Below are positions 10,042 through 19,094 of a DNA stretch of 64,000 nucleotides, piece after piece (position 1 is the first letter of the stretch; every line of letters starts with the position of its first letter). The position numbers were made by a program, and so were the translations under genes. The notes beneath the pieces are model-generated. The model had not been told where the DNA came from and made no database searches. It saw only the letters and a list, made by a program, of their open reading frames with translations. The DNA comes from an uncultured Clostridia bacterium (GTDB lineage Bacteria; Bacillota; Clostridia; Christensenellales; UBA1242): positions 127,159 to 191,158 of the forward strand of contig CALVYQ010000002.1 in assembly GCA_944372335.1 (NCBI GenBank). Direction: 5' to 3'.

Positions 10042-10524
10042 TTATTCAATTTTTAAATATTTAAATGCTCGTGGGAATTTTATTTCACAATTTAATTCTT
10101 CATCATCATTATTTAAGCTTAAAATTAAAGAATTTTCATCACCAATTACACCATAAGTTTCAAGAGGTCTAAAATTGTATTTCTCATAAAATTTGACATT
10201 TCCGATTGCAATCACATAGTCATAGCCCAGCGTTTCTGCAACATTCAAGCCTCTTTTTAAAAGATGTTTGCCTAGTCCTTTATGTTGAAACTCTGGCTCT
10301 ATGAGAAGTGGAGCAAGAGTCAAGCCCGTAACCTTATTGAGTTTATTTTTAGAGAATATCATAAGCCCAATAAGTTTTTCTTCATTTTCAAGCACAAAGG
10401 AAAGTTCGTTTATGTAAGAAGAGGAGCTATATAGGCTGTCAAAGAATGTGCTATTAACATTAAAGCTATCAAGTAAGGCTTTAACATTACTTAAATCACT
10501 TTCTTTTATATTTCTAATTGTCAT
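10042..10524 (-). CDS. GNAT-family N-acetyltransferase
   Basis: 160 aa with a single GNAT fold. The acetyl-CoA-binding motif A is seen as LLIEPEFQHKGLGKHLLKRG, with the classic Q-x-x-G-x-G loop, followed by ETLGYDYVIAIGNVKFYEKYNF, the motif B strand and helix. It resembles YhbS-like predicted acetyltransferases. The acceptor is unknown. Start has AGAGGAAACT before ATG. It lies 9 bases downstream of the YhhN gene on the same strand, so the two are probably co-transcribed. Confidence 0.8.
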   Translation of the reverse strand: MTIRNIKESDLSNVKALLDSFNVNSTFFDSLYSSSSYINELSFVLENEEKLIGLMIFSKNKLNKVTGLTLAPLLIEPEFQHKGLGKHLLKRGLNVAETLGYDYVIAIGNVKFYEKYNFRPLETYGVIGDENSLILSLNNDDEELNCEIKFPRAFKYLKIE

Positions 10525-10533
10525 AGTTTCCTC

Positions 10534-11232
10534 TTATAGTCCAAGAAGAATAAATAAGGCAAACATATTTTGAGCGAGATAATAGAGAATGTGATTTATA
10601 TAGATGAATATCTTTTGACTTTTGCCTCCAAAGTATTGCATGGAAAGCACGAGGTCAGATAAGAGGAAGATGAGCATTCCGCCAGCAAATATCCAGAATA
10701 TTGGTGAATATATTGCCACAAACACGGAGAAGAAGAACATGAATGTTAAGATTATGCTATAAGAGATAACTGCCCATTTAACACTTCCAAATTCCATATT
10801 CATCTTTTTTGATGAGAGCATGATAGCAAGAGTAGCAAGTCCTGCAAGTACAAGTGCAACAGGTATAGCCCAAGCAAGCATCATGGTGTTAATATTTATA
10901 ATGTAAAGCACCACTGCTGTGAAGTAAAAAGCGTGTCCGACAGCGAATGAAGCTGTACCAGAATAAAAATAGGCGTTGTTATGCTCAGGATACATAATTT
11001 TTAAATCTAAGAGGATATCTCCAGCAAGTCCACAGATAAGTCCGACCAAAATCAAAATACCTATTGTCGAAAAGCCGATAACACGCAATGCGAGTATTCC
11101 TGCAAAAATGAACGCTATTGATGATAAAATTTTAAGCGTCAGCGAAAAGCCGGTTGCCTTTTGGGCTCTAAGAAAACAGAAAGCCACACACAAAAGCATA
11201 GATAAAACAATAAAAATTATACTTCCAATCAT
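10534..11232 (-). CDS. YhhN/TMEM86-type membrane protein, lysoplasmalogenase-like
   Basis: 232 aa with about eight hydrophobic segments. Family signatures are visible: CGLAGDILLDL, then YFYSGTASFAVGHAFYFTA, and later FLLSDLVLS. TMEM86B in animals and some bacterial members cleave the vinyl-ether bond of lysoplasmalogens in the membrane; activity here is inferred from the family only. SD AAAAGGAGGTAAATT precedes the ATG. It sits about 20 bp downstream of the lipase gene's stop on the same strand, so glpK, lipase, yhhN and the acetyltransferase may form one transcript. Confidence 0.8.
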   Translation of the reverse strand: MIGSIIFIVLSMLLCVAFCFLRAQKATGFSLTLKILSSIAFIFAGILALRVIGFSTIGILILVGLICGLAGDILLDLKIMYPEHNNAYFYSGTASFAVGHAFYFTAVVLYIININTMMLAWAIPVALVLAGLATLAIMLSSKKMNMEFGSVKWAVISYSIILTFMFFFSVFVAIYSPIFWIFAGGMLIFLLSDLVLSMQYFGGKSQKIFIYINHILYYLAQNMFALFILLGL

Positions 11233-11252
11233 AATTTACCTCCTTTTAATGA

Positions 11253-12389
11253 TTAGCTGTTAAAGAACTCTAAAACATCATTATAAACTTCTTCTTTGTT
11301 AAGTTCATTTAGAAGCTCGTGCCTACAATCTGGATAAATCTTACAGCGAGAGTCAATATTGTTGTTAAGATAGAATTTGTTGAGAGAAGTGATCTGTTTG
11401 CCCTTTGAACCAACAGGGTCGCAAGCTCCGGCAATGATAAACACCTTCTTCCTTCCAATTTTATTTACTCCAGAATTCATCTTGCTCATGTTTGTCAGCA
11501 TACTTTTGTAGAAACTAAATGGGAAAGAACCACCACAAAATTCGTCCTTACAATATGCTTCAAACACCGCATCATCTCTTGTCAGCCAATTATTATGCTC
11601 AAATTTTTTACCATAATTTTTGATGCACATCTTTTCGATAAATCCGCCTTCAGATTTTTCATTTTTGAAGAAAGATAAAAATTTTGCAAGCCCACTTCCA
11701 CTCTTCATTATGGCACTCGAACCGTTTGCCGTTCCACATAGCACACATTTTTCCACAACATTTGTGTTTTGTATTATTGCCTGACTGAGCATTGAGCCAT
11801 AAGAGTGACCAAAAAGATAGACAGGAAGTTTATAGGCGTCTTTTATCTTTTCTAATATGATAATTTCATCTTGAACGCTCTCAGAAAAGATATCTTTTTC
11901 ACCATAGCCGAATTTTTTATCAATGGCACTATGCCCATGCCCACGTAAGTCATTAGCAATCACTATGTAGCCGTTAGCATTTAAAAATTTTGCAAAATCA
12001 TAATATCTGCCAGCGTGCTCCATCATGCCATGAACAATTAAAACAACAGCCTTAGGATTTTCTACATTGTCATAGACATAGGTGTAAAGCTTTAAGTGTT
12101 GATAACCTTCAACTGACAAAATATCATATATTTCCTTTTTTGACCTTTTAGGCTTCTTCACCTTGCTTTTTTTCTCTTCTGTTTTTGCGGTTGTTTCACT
12201 TACTTCTTTTTCTACTGTGCTTTCCGCCATTTCTTCTTTCTTTGCGACTCCTTCCTTTTTTGTTCTTTTGGTGCTAGCTTTAGCCTTCTCCACTTTTTCA
12301 GGTGATTTAGCTTTTTCTACCTTTTTTACTTTGCTTGTAGTCTTTTTTTCGCTTTTAGCTTCGACAACTTCTTCTTTTTCTTCTGCCAT
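11253..12389 (-). CDS. alpha/beta hydrolase, monoacylglycerol-lipase-like, with Lys/Glu-rich N-terminal extension
   Basis: 378 aa from ATG 12389, chosen because AAGGAGGG lies just upstream; the frame extends to 12431 but lacks a site there. Residues 1-86 are a low-complexity Lys/Glu/Ala region. The hydrolase begins at KLYTYVYDN, with HGMMEHAGRYYDF (oxyanion side), DLRGHGHS, nucleophile elbow GHSYG (Ser196), Asp324 in ACDPVG and His357 in CRHELL, a complete triad. The pattern is typical of monoglyceride lipases of the serine aminopeptidase S33 group, which release glycerol. It lies 10 bases after glpK, consistent with feeding glycerol to GlpK. There is no signal peptide, so it should be cytoplasmic. 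Confidence 0.8.
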   Translation of the reverse strand: MAEEKEEVVEAKSEKKTTSKVKKVEKAKSPEKVEKAKASTKRTKKEGVAKKEEMAESTVEKEVSETTAKTEEKKSKVKKPKRSKKEIYDILSVEGYQHLKLYTYVYDNVENPKAVVLIVHGMMEHAGRYYDFAKFLNANGYIVIANDLRGHGHSAIDKKFGYGEKDIFSESVQDEIIILEKIKDAYKLPVYLFGHSYGSMLSQAIIQNTNVVEKCVLCGTANGSSAIMKSGSGLAKFLSFFKNEKSEGGFIEKMCIKNYGKKFEHNNWLTRDDAVFEAYCKDEFCGGSFPFSFYKSMLTNMSKMNSGVNKIGRKKVFIIAGACDPVGSKGKQITSLNKFYLNNNIDSRCKIYPDCRHELLNELNKEEVYNDVLEFFNS

Positions 12390-12399
12390 TTTTCCCTCC

Positions 12400-13854
12400 T
12401 TAAACTTTTTTGATGGCTTTTTGCCAACCATCGTAATATTTTTTGCGTTCAGCGTCTGTCATATTAGGGCAGAACACCTCTTTCCCGCTAGACAACTTGA
12501 TTATCCCTTCCTTATCGATAAGCTTAAGTGACAACATAGCTACATATATCGCTCCCATAACGGTTGCTTCGCTAGTTTTACTTCGCACAACATCATGATT
12601 TAGCATATCAGCAAGAAATTGCAGTAAAAAGTCATTGTTGCTTCCACCGCCATCGACAGATATGTGTGAAAAGCGTTGCCCTTCTTTTCTCATCTCATCA
12701 AACACTGCCTTTGTATTATATGCCATACTTTCCAGCATTGCTCGCACAATATGCTCTTTTTTCGTAGCGAAGGTAATTCCGGAAATCTCTCCACGAGCAT
12801 CATTGTTCCAATAAGGAGCTCCAAGTCCGGTGAAAGCAGGCACAAAATAGACACCTTCATTGTCAGGAAGCGAGCGTGCCATATCACTTGTCTTTCGGAC
12901 GTCATCATAGAGCGAGAGGTTGTGTTTTAAAAAGTTAAGTCCACTGCACGCACTATATATGCTACCTTCAATTGCGTACTCTGTTTCTCCGTTTAGCGTT
13001 GATGCGACAGTTACAAGCAGTTTTTCTGGAAGCTTGTTGATGTTTTTACCTATGTTTGTCAAGATAAATCCGCCTGTGCCGTAGGTCACTTTGGTGCTAC
13101 CATAGCTAACTGCACCTTGTCCAATCATGCTTGACTGCTGGTCACCGATAATGGAGCAAAGTGGAGCACCAAAAAACTTCTTTATATTTCCAAAATGACT
13201 GTCGGACGGCAAGATTTTTGGAAGAGATGAACGAGGTATTTTAAAAAAATTTAGTAGTTCGTCATCATAGTCAAGAGTTTTAATGTTCATAAGCATGGTG
13301 CGGGAGGCGTTTGTGACATCTGTGACAAAATTGCCGGTTAGCATTGTGGCAAGGTAGCAATCAATCGTTCCAAAGCAAAGGTTATTTTGTTTTAAAAGTT
13401 TCTTGGCTTCTTTGACGTTTTCTATTATCCATTTCATCTTAGAAGCACTAAAATATGGGTCAGGAATAAGTCCTGTTTTTTCTTTGATTTTTTTCTTTAT
13501 TTCATTTGGCAAAGTTTTCATATACTTTGTGGTTCGCCTACATTGCCATACTATGGCGTTATAGATAGGTTTTCCAGACTCTCTATCCCACGCAACAATT
13601 GTTTCACGCTGATTTGTTATGCCAACGCCGAGTAGTTCCTCTTTTTTAACCTTGTTTCTTGTTAGCACTGTTTTAGAGGTAGAGATTATGCCATTTAAAA
13701 TTTCAGTGGCGTCTTGTTCCACATATCCACTTTCTGGATAGTATTGGTGAAAAGAGCGTTGATTGATATCGACAATTTTATTTGAGTCAATATCGTATAG
13801 CACGCTTCTTAAATTTGTTGTGCCTTCATCTAGCCCCAAGATAAATCTTCTCAT
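12400..13854 (-). CDS. glpK: glycerol kinase
   Basis: 484 aa, close to the usual 500. It phosphorylates glycerol with ATP to sn-glycerol 3-phosphate in the cytoplasm. FGGY-kinase signatures are clear: LGLDEGTTNLRSVLYD near the N-terminus, GITNQRETIVAWD, AIVWQCRRT, GDQQSSMIGQGA, and KVTYGTGGFIL. AIEGSIYSACSG and GLGAPYWNNDARGEISGIT follow, typical of GlpK. Start has GAGGAGTTT before ATG. It is divergent from the glycerol-3-phosphate dehydrogenase operon across a 118-bp gap and is followed by the lipase gene, so both sides of the gap handle glycerol. Confidence 0.93.
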   Translation of the reverse strand: MRRFILGLDEGTTNLRSVLYDIDSNKIVDINQRSFHQYYPESGYVEQDATEILNGIISTSKTVLTRNKVKKEELLGVGITNQRETIVAWDRESGKPIYNAIVWQCRRTTKYMKTLPNEIKKKIKEKTGLIPDPYFSASKMKWIIENVKEAKKLLKQNNLCFGTIDCYLATMLTGNFVTDVTNASRTMLMNIKTLDYDDELLNFFKIPRSSLPKILPSDSHFGNIKKFFGAPLCSIIGDQQSSMIGQGAVSYGSTKVTYGTGGFILTNIGKNINKLPEKLLVTVASTLNGETEYAIEGSIYSACSGLNFLKHNLSLYDDVRKTSDMARSLPDNEGVYFVPAFTGLGAPYWNNDARGEISGITFATKKEHIVRAMLESMAYNTKAVFDEMRKEGQRFSHISVDGGGSNNDFLLQFLADMLNHDVVRSKTSEATVMGAIYVAMLSLKLIDKEGIIKLSSGKEVFCPNMTDAERKKYYDGWQKAIKKV

Positions 13855-13925
13855 AAACTCCTCATAGCTTTATTTTATCACATTCCAAAAAAAATACGAA
13901 ACAATTTGCCACTTTTTCTTTTTGT

Positions 13926-13954
13926 TTGACAAACATTTTTTTTATAGTTAAAAT
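13926..13954 (+). promoter_or_regulatory. promoter of the glycerol-3-phosphate dehydrogenase operon
   Basis: TTGACA (13926-13931), 17-bp spacer, TAAAAT (13949-13954). The expected start is only about 12 nt before ATG 13973, so the leader would just hold the AAAGGAGGG site. No clear promoter for the divergent glpK was picked out. Confidence 0.65.
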
Positions 13955-13972
13955 TATTCAAAAGGAGGGTGA

Positions 13973-15391
13973 ATGATTTACGACTCTATGATTATCGGCG
14001 GTGGTGTTGTCGGCACGGCAATTTTTAACAAGCTTGTCCGCATTGGCAAAAAGGTGGCACTTATCGACAAGGCGAGCGATGTGTCAACCGGAGCAAGCAA
14101 GGCAAATAGCGGGCTTGTTCATGCAGGCTATGACCCAGAGCCCGGCACGCTGAAAGCAAAATTAAATGTCAGAGGTAGTGAACTTTTTCCAAAGCTTACT
14201 AAAAGGCTTCATGTGCCATATAAAAGAACAGGGGCATTGGTAGTTGGTGACAACAAGGAGATGATAGAGAGACTTTACGAAAGAGGAAAGAGAAACGGCG
14301 TAAAAGAGCTTTCCATTCTAACTCGTGAGGAAATTTTAAAACTCGTGCCAGATCTAAAGGAGGGCAATAATTATGCTCTTTACGCCAAAACTGCCGGGAT
14401 TGTCAGCCCATATTTACTCACCATTGCACTTGCCGATGAGGGAGTTTTAAATGGCGGCAAAATATTTTTAGAAGAAGATATTAAAAAGGTAGAGCGAGAG
14501 GGTGAGATATTTAAGGTTGTAACGAAGAAAAATACCTTTCTTGCAAAAAATATCATAAATAGTGCCGGTGCTGGCTATAATGAGGTGGCTAAGCTTTTAA
14601 AGAGCGAAGAATATCCTCTCACTTTTAGGCGTGGCGAATACTTTGTCTTTTCAAGTACTGCACCGCTTGATGTTCCATGCACAATCTTTCCACTTCCAAC
14701 GAAGCTTGGAAAAGGAGTTTTAATTACGCCGACAGTTGACGGAAATTTTCTTATCGGCCCAACAAGTGAGGACGGCGAGGATATCACAAAGACAACGGAC
14801 AGCGGACTTAATGATATTAAAAAAAAGGCAGGCTTGATACTAAATAATATTAATTTTAAAAACGCTATTCGTGAATTTTCCGGAGTGAGAGTGATTAGCG
14901 GTGACGACTTCATTATCGAAAAAAGTCAAAAGCAACCGGGGATTATCAATCTTGCAGGCATCTGTTCGCCTGGACTGTCGAGTGCACCAGCGATTGCTGA
15001 GTACGTTGTTGAACTTTTAGGCTATGATTTGAAGGAGAAAGAAAACTTAAAGGAATTAAAGGACTACACTCTCTTAAAAAATCTACCACTTAATAAGCAA
15101 AAAGAGTTGATAAAGGGAAATCCTGACTATGGCGAAGTGGTGTGTAAGTGTGAAAAAATTACAAAGGGCGATATTTTATCTGCGCTCAACCGTCCACTAA
15201 AAGTGCGTTCAGTTGACGGAATAAAGAGAAGAACAAACGCTGGTATGGGTGGTTGTCAAGGAGGCTTTTGCTTCACAAAGGTAGTAAATCTTATTTTAAA
15301 GAGTAGAAAGATTAAATATGAGGAAGTTTTAAAAGAAAATCGTGGAAGTGAAGTTGCGGTTGGCAATATCCGGGAGGTGGATAAATGGTGA
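13973..15391 (+). CDS. glpA: FAD-dependent glycerol-3-phosphate dehydrogenase, GlpA-type
   Basis: 472 aa. The N-terminus is a DAO-type FAD domain (DSMIIGGGVVGTAIFNKL, then STGASKANSGLVHAGYDP). The C-terminus (about 385-440) has a BFD-like iron-sulphur domain: VCKCEKITKGDI and GGCQGGFCF give the Cys pattern. This is the layout of anaerobic GlpA, which oxidises glycerol 3-phosphate to dihydroxyacetone phosphate. A related L-2-hydroxyglutarate oxidase-like role cannot be excluded, but divergent glpK favours glycerol 3-phosphate. It overlaps the next gene by 7 bases, so the trio is translationally coupled. Confidence 0.82.
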   Translation: MIYDSMIIGGGVVGTAIFNKLVRIGKKVALIDKASDVSTGASKANSGLVHAGYDPEPGTLKAKLNVRGSELFPKLTKRLHVPYKRTGALVVGDNKEMIERLYERGKRNGVKELSILTREEILKLVPDLKEGNNYALYAKTAGIVSPYLLTIALADEGVLNGGKIFLEEDIKKVEREGEIFKVVTKKNTFLAKNIINSAGAGYNEVAKLLKSEEYPLTFRRGEYFVFSSTAPLDVPCTIFPLPTKLGKGVLITPTVDGNFLIGPTSEDGEDITKTTDSGLNDIKKKAGLILNNINFKNAIREFSGVRVISGDDFIIEKSQKQPGIINLAGICSPGLSSAPAIAEYVVELLGYDLKEKENLKELKDYTLLKNLPLNKQKELIKGNPDYGEVVCKCEKITKGDILSALNRPLKVRSVDGIKRRTNAGMGGCQGGFCFTKVVNLILKSRKIKYEEVLKENRGSEVAVGNIREVDKW

Positions 15392-16602
15392 CAGATGTTT
15401 TAATTATTGGGGGTGGGCCTGCCGGCATGAGTTCGGCACTTTCTGCCTCTGAAAATGGAAGTAAAGTGGTGATTGTCGAGCGTGATGGCGTGCTTGGTGG
15501 AATACTTAACCAGTGCATACACAACGGCTTTGGACTTCACTATTTTGGAGAAGAGCTGACGGGACCAGAGTTTGCTCACCGTTTTAGGAAAATGGTAGAA
15601 AAGGATAAAAACATCACAGTTCTAACAAGCACGCTTGTCACAGATTTAAAGGAAAATGTAGCAACGGTGCTTGGAAGAAGTGGTATCATGGAAATCAAGT
15701 TTAAAGCGTGTGTGCTTGCCATGGGTTGTCGGGAGAGAACGGCGGGCAATATCTCACTAAACGGCACGAGGCCTATGGGGGTAATAACTGCAGGCTCAGC
15801 ACAGAAAATGGTCAATATAGACGGCAAGATGATAGGCAAAGATATTGTCATCTTGGGAAGCGGAGATATTGGACTTATCATGGCAAGGCGTTTGACTTTA
15901 GAGGGTGCGAAAGTTCACGCTGTTTTTGAAATTAATTCCACATCAAGCGGACTAAGGCGAAACATCTTGCAGTGTCTAGACGATTTCAACATTCCACTCT
16001 ACTACAACACCACCATATTTGAAGTTGTGGGCAAAGATAGAGTGGAGGGCGTATATTATGGACAGGTTGACGAAAACTTCCAAAAGATAGAAAGCACAAA
16101 AAAATTTTTAAAGTGTGACACCGTAATTTTGTCGGTTGGCTTAGTACCAGATTTGCAACTACTTCCAAATTTTGAAACCAATCCAAAAACAAACGGCGTT
16201 TTTGTCAATGAGCATTATCAAACCAAGCTACCTTGGCTTTTCTCTTGTGGGAATGTTTTGCACGTACATGACCTTGTCGATAATGTGGCTCTTGAGGGGA
16301 AGCAGGTTGGCTTGTTCGCTTCGCTATACGCACAAAAGAAATTAAATAGTGGCAAATTAATCAAAGTTTCTCACTCAAAAGACTTTGCCTATGTGCTTCC
16401 ATATACTCTCTTTGAGGGCAATGAAGATGTGGAGATGAAATTTAGATTAAAGAATAAGATTGTCAGAAAGTGGCTTGTTGTTAAAAGCGAGGGCAAGGAG
16501 ATTGCAAAAAAATTTGTGCTTGCCGGCGTTCCAGGAGAGATGATGACGATGAAGTTCAATAAAAGTGGCATAAAAAATGAAGTTGCCATGGAGGTGCAAT
16601 AA
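15385..16602 (+). CDS. NAD(P)/FAD-dependent oxidoreductase of the glycerol-3-phosphate dehydrogenase complex
   Basis: 405 aa, pyridine-nucleotide-disulfide-oxidoreductase fold without a CxxxxC redox disulfide. FAD motif DVLIIGGGPAGMSSALSA is at the N-terminus. The CVLAMGCRERTAGN segment and a second Rossmann motif, IVILGSGDIGLIMARRLTLEG, bind the second nucleotide; LFSCGNVLHVHDLVDN is the C-terminal FAD contact. In Clostridia this protein accompanies a GlpA-like subunit and a DUF1667 protein and is thought to pass electrons from glycerol 3-phosphate to an acceptor. The start has GGGAGGTG upstream. Stop and next start share a base (TAATG). Confidence 0.82.
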   Translation: MVTDVLIIGGGPAGMSSALSASENGSKVVIVERDGVLGGILNQCIHNGFGLHYFGEELTGPEFAHRFRKMVEKDKNITVLTSTLVTDLKENVATVLGRSGIMEIKFKACVLAMGCRERTAGNISLNGTRPMGVITAGSAQKMVNIDGKMIGKDIVILGSGDIGLIMARRLTLEGAKVHAVFEINSTSSGLRRNILQCLDDFNIPLYYNTTIFEVVGKDRVEGVYYGQVDENFQKIESTKKFLKCDTVILSVGLVPDLQLLPNFETNPKTNGVFVNEHYQTKLPWLFSCGNVLHVHDLVDNVALEGKQVGLFASLYAQKKLNSGKLIKVSHSKDFAYVLPYTLFEGNEDVEMKFRLKNKIVRKWLVVKSEGKEIAKKFVLAGVPGEMMTMKFNKSGIKNEVAMEVQ

Positions 16603-16943
16603 TGGAAAAGCGAGAATTAACCTGCATAATGTGTCCGCTAGGCTGTCAGCTTACCGTGACGATAGACGGAGAAATTATAACCGTTACAGGCAACAACTGC
16701 AAGCGTGGCGAGATATTTGGCAAAGAGGAAGTGACTTGCCCTATGCGTATTGTCACAAGTTCAGTTAAAACTGAGAAAGGCGTGCGTGCCTGCAAAACTT
16801 CAAAACCTGTGCCAAAATCAATGATTTTCGAGGTGATGAAAGAGATAGAAAAACTCCGCCTAAAAAATGCAAAATTCGGCGAAGTGGTGATAAAGAATGT
16901 GCTTAACACTGGCGCTGACATTGTGATAACAGCAAATGAATAA
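16602..16943 (+). CDS. DUF1667 small redox subunit
   Basis: 113 aa, typical of the family. Cys motifs are CIMCPLGC (residues 6-13), NNCKRG and VTCPMR, which can hold an iron-sulphur centre. It is the third gene of the operon, overlapping the oxidoreductase stop by one base and preceded by GGAGGTG. Known family members always sit with GlpA- and NAD(P)/FAD-type oxidoreductases, so it probably acts as an electron-transfer subunit. No terminator is obvious before the restriction-modification control region. Confidence 0.82.
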   Translation: MEKRELTCIMCPLGCQLTVTIDGEIITVTGNNCKRGEIFGKEEVTCPMRIVTSSVKTEKGVRACKTSKPVPKSMIFEVMKEIEKLRLKNAKFGEVVIKNVLNTGADIVITANE

Positions 16944-16976
16944 GTGAAGAAAAAAATGGCTTAATTAGAAAAATAA

Positions 16977-17039
16977 TTATAGGAATTCCTATAAAATGAT
17001 ATACAACTTTTGAGTTTTATGCTATAATATAATTTATAG
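16977..17039. promoter_or_regulatory. paired palindromic operators of the restriction-modification operon
   Basis: Site A, TTATAGGAATTCCTATAA (16977-16994), is a perfect 18-bp palindrome. Site B, CTATAATATAATTTATAG (17022-17039), carries the same half site in opposite arrangement: TTATAG/CTATAA spaced by 6 in A, CTATAA/TTATAG spaced by 6 in B. Site B covers a TATAAT -10 (17023-17028), with a weak -35 (TATACA, 17000-17005). Binding at B would block transcription. The likely ligand is the methyltransferase's own HTH domain. Confidence 0.6.
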
Positions 17040-17056
17040 TATAAAAGGAGTACAAA

Positions 17057-18265
17057 ATGGAACTTGCTCAACTTTTGCAAAAAACGATTAATGAAAACGG
17101 ATTAAATCAAACTATTTTTGCAAAGCGAATAAACGCAACTCAAGCACAAGTAAGCGATTGGTTATCGGGAAAATCTAAACCTAATTATGAGAATCTACGT
17201 TCAATAGCAATAAATTTCAAAATAGATGCTAATAATTTATTAAATATAAAAAGCAATAGAGAGACCTTTACTAATGTAGAATTGTTTGCTGGTGCGGGAG
17301 GCTTAGCCTTAGGCTTGGAACAGGCTGGATTTATCAATTTATTATCTAATGATTTTGATAAGGATTCATGCAACACTTTAAAAACTAATAGGCCAGATTG
17401 GAATGTTGTCTGTGATTCTGTTGAAAATTTGGCTGAGCAGAATTTATTAAAGAAGTTAAACTTACAAGAGGGTGAATTAGACTTGTTGTCGGGCGGATAT
17501 CCGTGCCAATCTTTTAGCTATGCAGGCAAAAAACTAGGACTGAATGATGTTAGAGGAACAATGTTTTATTATTTTGCAAAAATATTAAAGCAGTTAAAAC
17601 CTAAAATGTTTTTAGCTGAGAATGTTAAAGGGTTAGTTAGTCATGATGGTGGTAAAACACTACAGACAATGATAAATGTATTTGAAGAAATAGGATATCA
17701 TGTTCAATATAAAGTGTTAAACGCATGGGATTTTGGAGTTGCTGAAAAAAGAGAAAGAGTGGTTATAATTGGAATAAGAAACGACATTAAGGGTGAATAT
17801 AATTATCCTACTCCTTATGCTTATAAACCTGTTCTTCGAGATGTTTTAAATGATGTTCCAAAATCCGAAGGAGCTTCGTATCCGCAAAGTAAAAAAGAAG
17901 TCTTTGATTTAGTTCCTCCTGGTGGTTGTTGGAGAGATTTGCCTGAAGATGTTGCAAAAGCATACATGAAAGGATCGTATAATCTTGGTGGAGGGAAAAC
18001 AGGTATGGCTAGGAGAATTTCATGGGACGAACCAAGTTTGACAATCTTGTGTTCACCGTGTATGAAACAGACTGATAGGTGTCACCCAGAAGAAACAAGG
18101 CCGTTTACTGTAAGAGAAAGTGCAAGGATTCAGTCTTTTCCTGACGAATGGCAATTTAGTGGTAATATGTATAGCAAATACAAACAAATTGGCAATGCTG
18201 TGCCGGTTAATATGGCCAAAGAAATAGGATTGTCAATAGTAAGATTTTTAAAGGAGGTTAAGTAA
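17057..18265 (+). CDS. DNA cytosine-5 methyltransferase with N-terminal XRE domain
   Basis: 402 aa. Residues 5-62 form an XRE helix-turn-helix (NQTIFAKRINATQAQVSDWL, then SGKSKPNYENLRSIA). The catalytic part has motif I ELFAGAGGLALGLEQAG, motif IV GGYPCQSF with nucleophile Cys150, motif VI AENVKG, motif VIII region VAEKRERVVIIGIR, and motif X QIGNAVPVNMA. It protects host DNA from the adjacent endonuclease. The fused HTH is known in M.SsoII/M.EcoRII-like enzymes to repress their own operon; here two palindromes lie upstream. SD AAAAGGAGTAC. Partner identity suggests a GGNCC-type target. Confidence 0.93.
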   Translation: MELAQLLQKTINENGLNQTIFAKRINATQAQVSDWLSGKSKPNYENLRSIAINFKIDANNLLNIKSNRETFTNVELFAGAGGLALGLEQAGFINLLSNDFDKDSCNTLKTNRPDWNVVCDSVENLAEQNLLKKLNLQEGELDLLSGGYPCQSFSYAGKKLGLNDVRGTMFYYFAKILKQLKPKMFLAENVKGLVSHDGGKTLQTMINVFEEIGYHVQYKVLNAWDFGVAEKRERVVIIGIRNDIKGEYNYPTPYAYKPVLRDVLNDVPKSEGASYPQSKKEVFDLVPPGGCWRDLPEDVAKAYMKGSYNLGGGKTGMARRISWDEPSLTILCSPCMKQTDRCHPEETRPFTVRESARIQSFPDEWQFSGNMYSKYKQIGNAVPVNMAKEIGLSIVRFLKEVK

Positions 18266-19012
18266 ATGGCATATTTAAATTTTATAAGCGACACTGATCT
18301 AGAAAAACATATAAAGGAAACATTAGATGAATATCGTGAAACTCTAAAAAAAATTGACTTAAGTAAGTTTAATGAAAATATTATAGATCCGATTAAATTA
18401 ACATTTGACTCTATTGTCTATAATAAAAAGATAAAAACTATTTTAAATGAAGAGATTGCTAGGCAAAGGGACAAAAGTAACACAAACGCTATTGGTTATT
18501 TTCATCAAAAAATTTTTAAATACATAAAAAATTGTGAGGTTCCGCAAAAAGGCTTTGATATAATATTTGATGATGGCAAACAAAAATATTATGTAGAGTT
18601 AAAGAATAAGCATAACACAATGAATAAAGGCGGGGCGGATAGTGTGTATATCAATTTACAAAATCAAGCCTTAAAAGATACTAATTGTATATGTGCTCTA
18701 GTTGAAGTTATTGCTAAAACTAGCCAAAATATCAAATGGCAAAGAACTTTAAATGGGAAAAAAGTTGAAAATGAAAGGATTAGAAGAATTTCGATTGATA
18801 AATTTTATGAGATTGTTACAGGAGAAAAAGATGCTTTTGCTAAGCTGTGCAAAGTATTGCCAGAAATAATAACAAAAATAGTGAATAAAACAATTGCAAA
18901 TAAAAGAGAAAAAGATACGGTATTTAAAGAACTTAAACAAAAAGATAAGAATTTGTTAAAGGCTCTTTACTTGCTAGCGTTTAAAACTTATGAGGGATTT
19001 GATAAATTTTAA
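18266..19012 (+). CDS. type II restriction endonuclease, Eco47II family
   Basis: 248 aa. The ATG follows the methyltransferase stop with no gap, with AAAGGAGG inside the upstream gene's end, so the two are coupled. Family marks are YLNFISDTDLEKHI at the start, FDSIVYN, EEIARQRDKSNTNAIGYFHQ, and the catalytic-type FDIIFDDGKQKYYVELKNKH followed by NTMN. The D...ExK pattern fits a PD-(D/E)xK nuclease. Known Eco47II-type enzymes cut GGNCC; specificity here is inferred from family only. It cleaves unmodified foreign DNA in the cytoplasm. Confidence 0.85.
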   Translation: MAYLNFISDTDLEKHIKETLDEYRETLKKIDLSKFNENIIDPIKLTFDSIVYNKKIKTILNEEIARQRDKSNTNAIGYFHQKIFKYIKNCEVPQKGFDIIFDDGKQKYYVELKNKHNTMNKGGADSVYINLQNQALKDTNCICALVEVIAKTSQNIKWQRTLNGKKVENERIRRISIDKFYEIVTGEKDAFAKLCKVLPEIITKIVNKTIANKREKDTVFKELKQKDKNLLKALYLLAFKTYEGFDKF

Positions 19013-19067
19013 AGTAAAAATATTGAAAAAATTGTTATATTGTTTAAAGATACAAAATTTATAAAAT

Positions 19068-19094
19068 AAAACACTTAGATTTTCTAAGTGTTTT
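19068..19094. terminator. bidirectional intrinsic terminator
   Basis: Perfect 12-bp stem (19068-19079 with 19083-19094), 3-base loop, T-run on the plus strand and A-run before it. It separates the convergent endonuclease and YwaF-like genes. Confidence 0.85.

Noticed and set aside
12163-12531. Antisense 122-aa frame over the lipase/glpK junction
   Set aside because: It is the complement of a Lys/Glu low-complexity region, giving Ser/Phe/Leu-rich noise.
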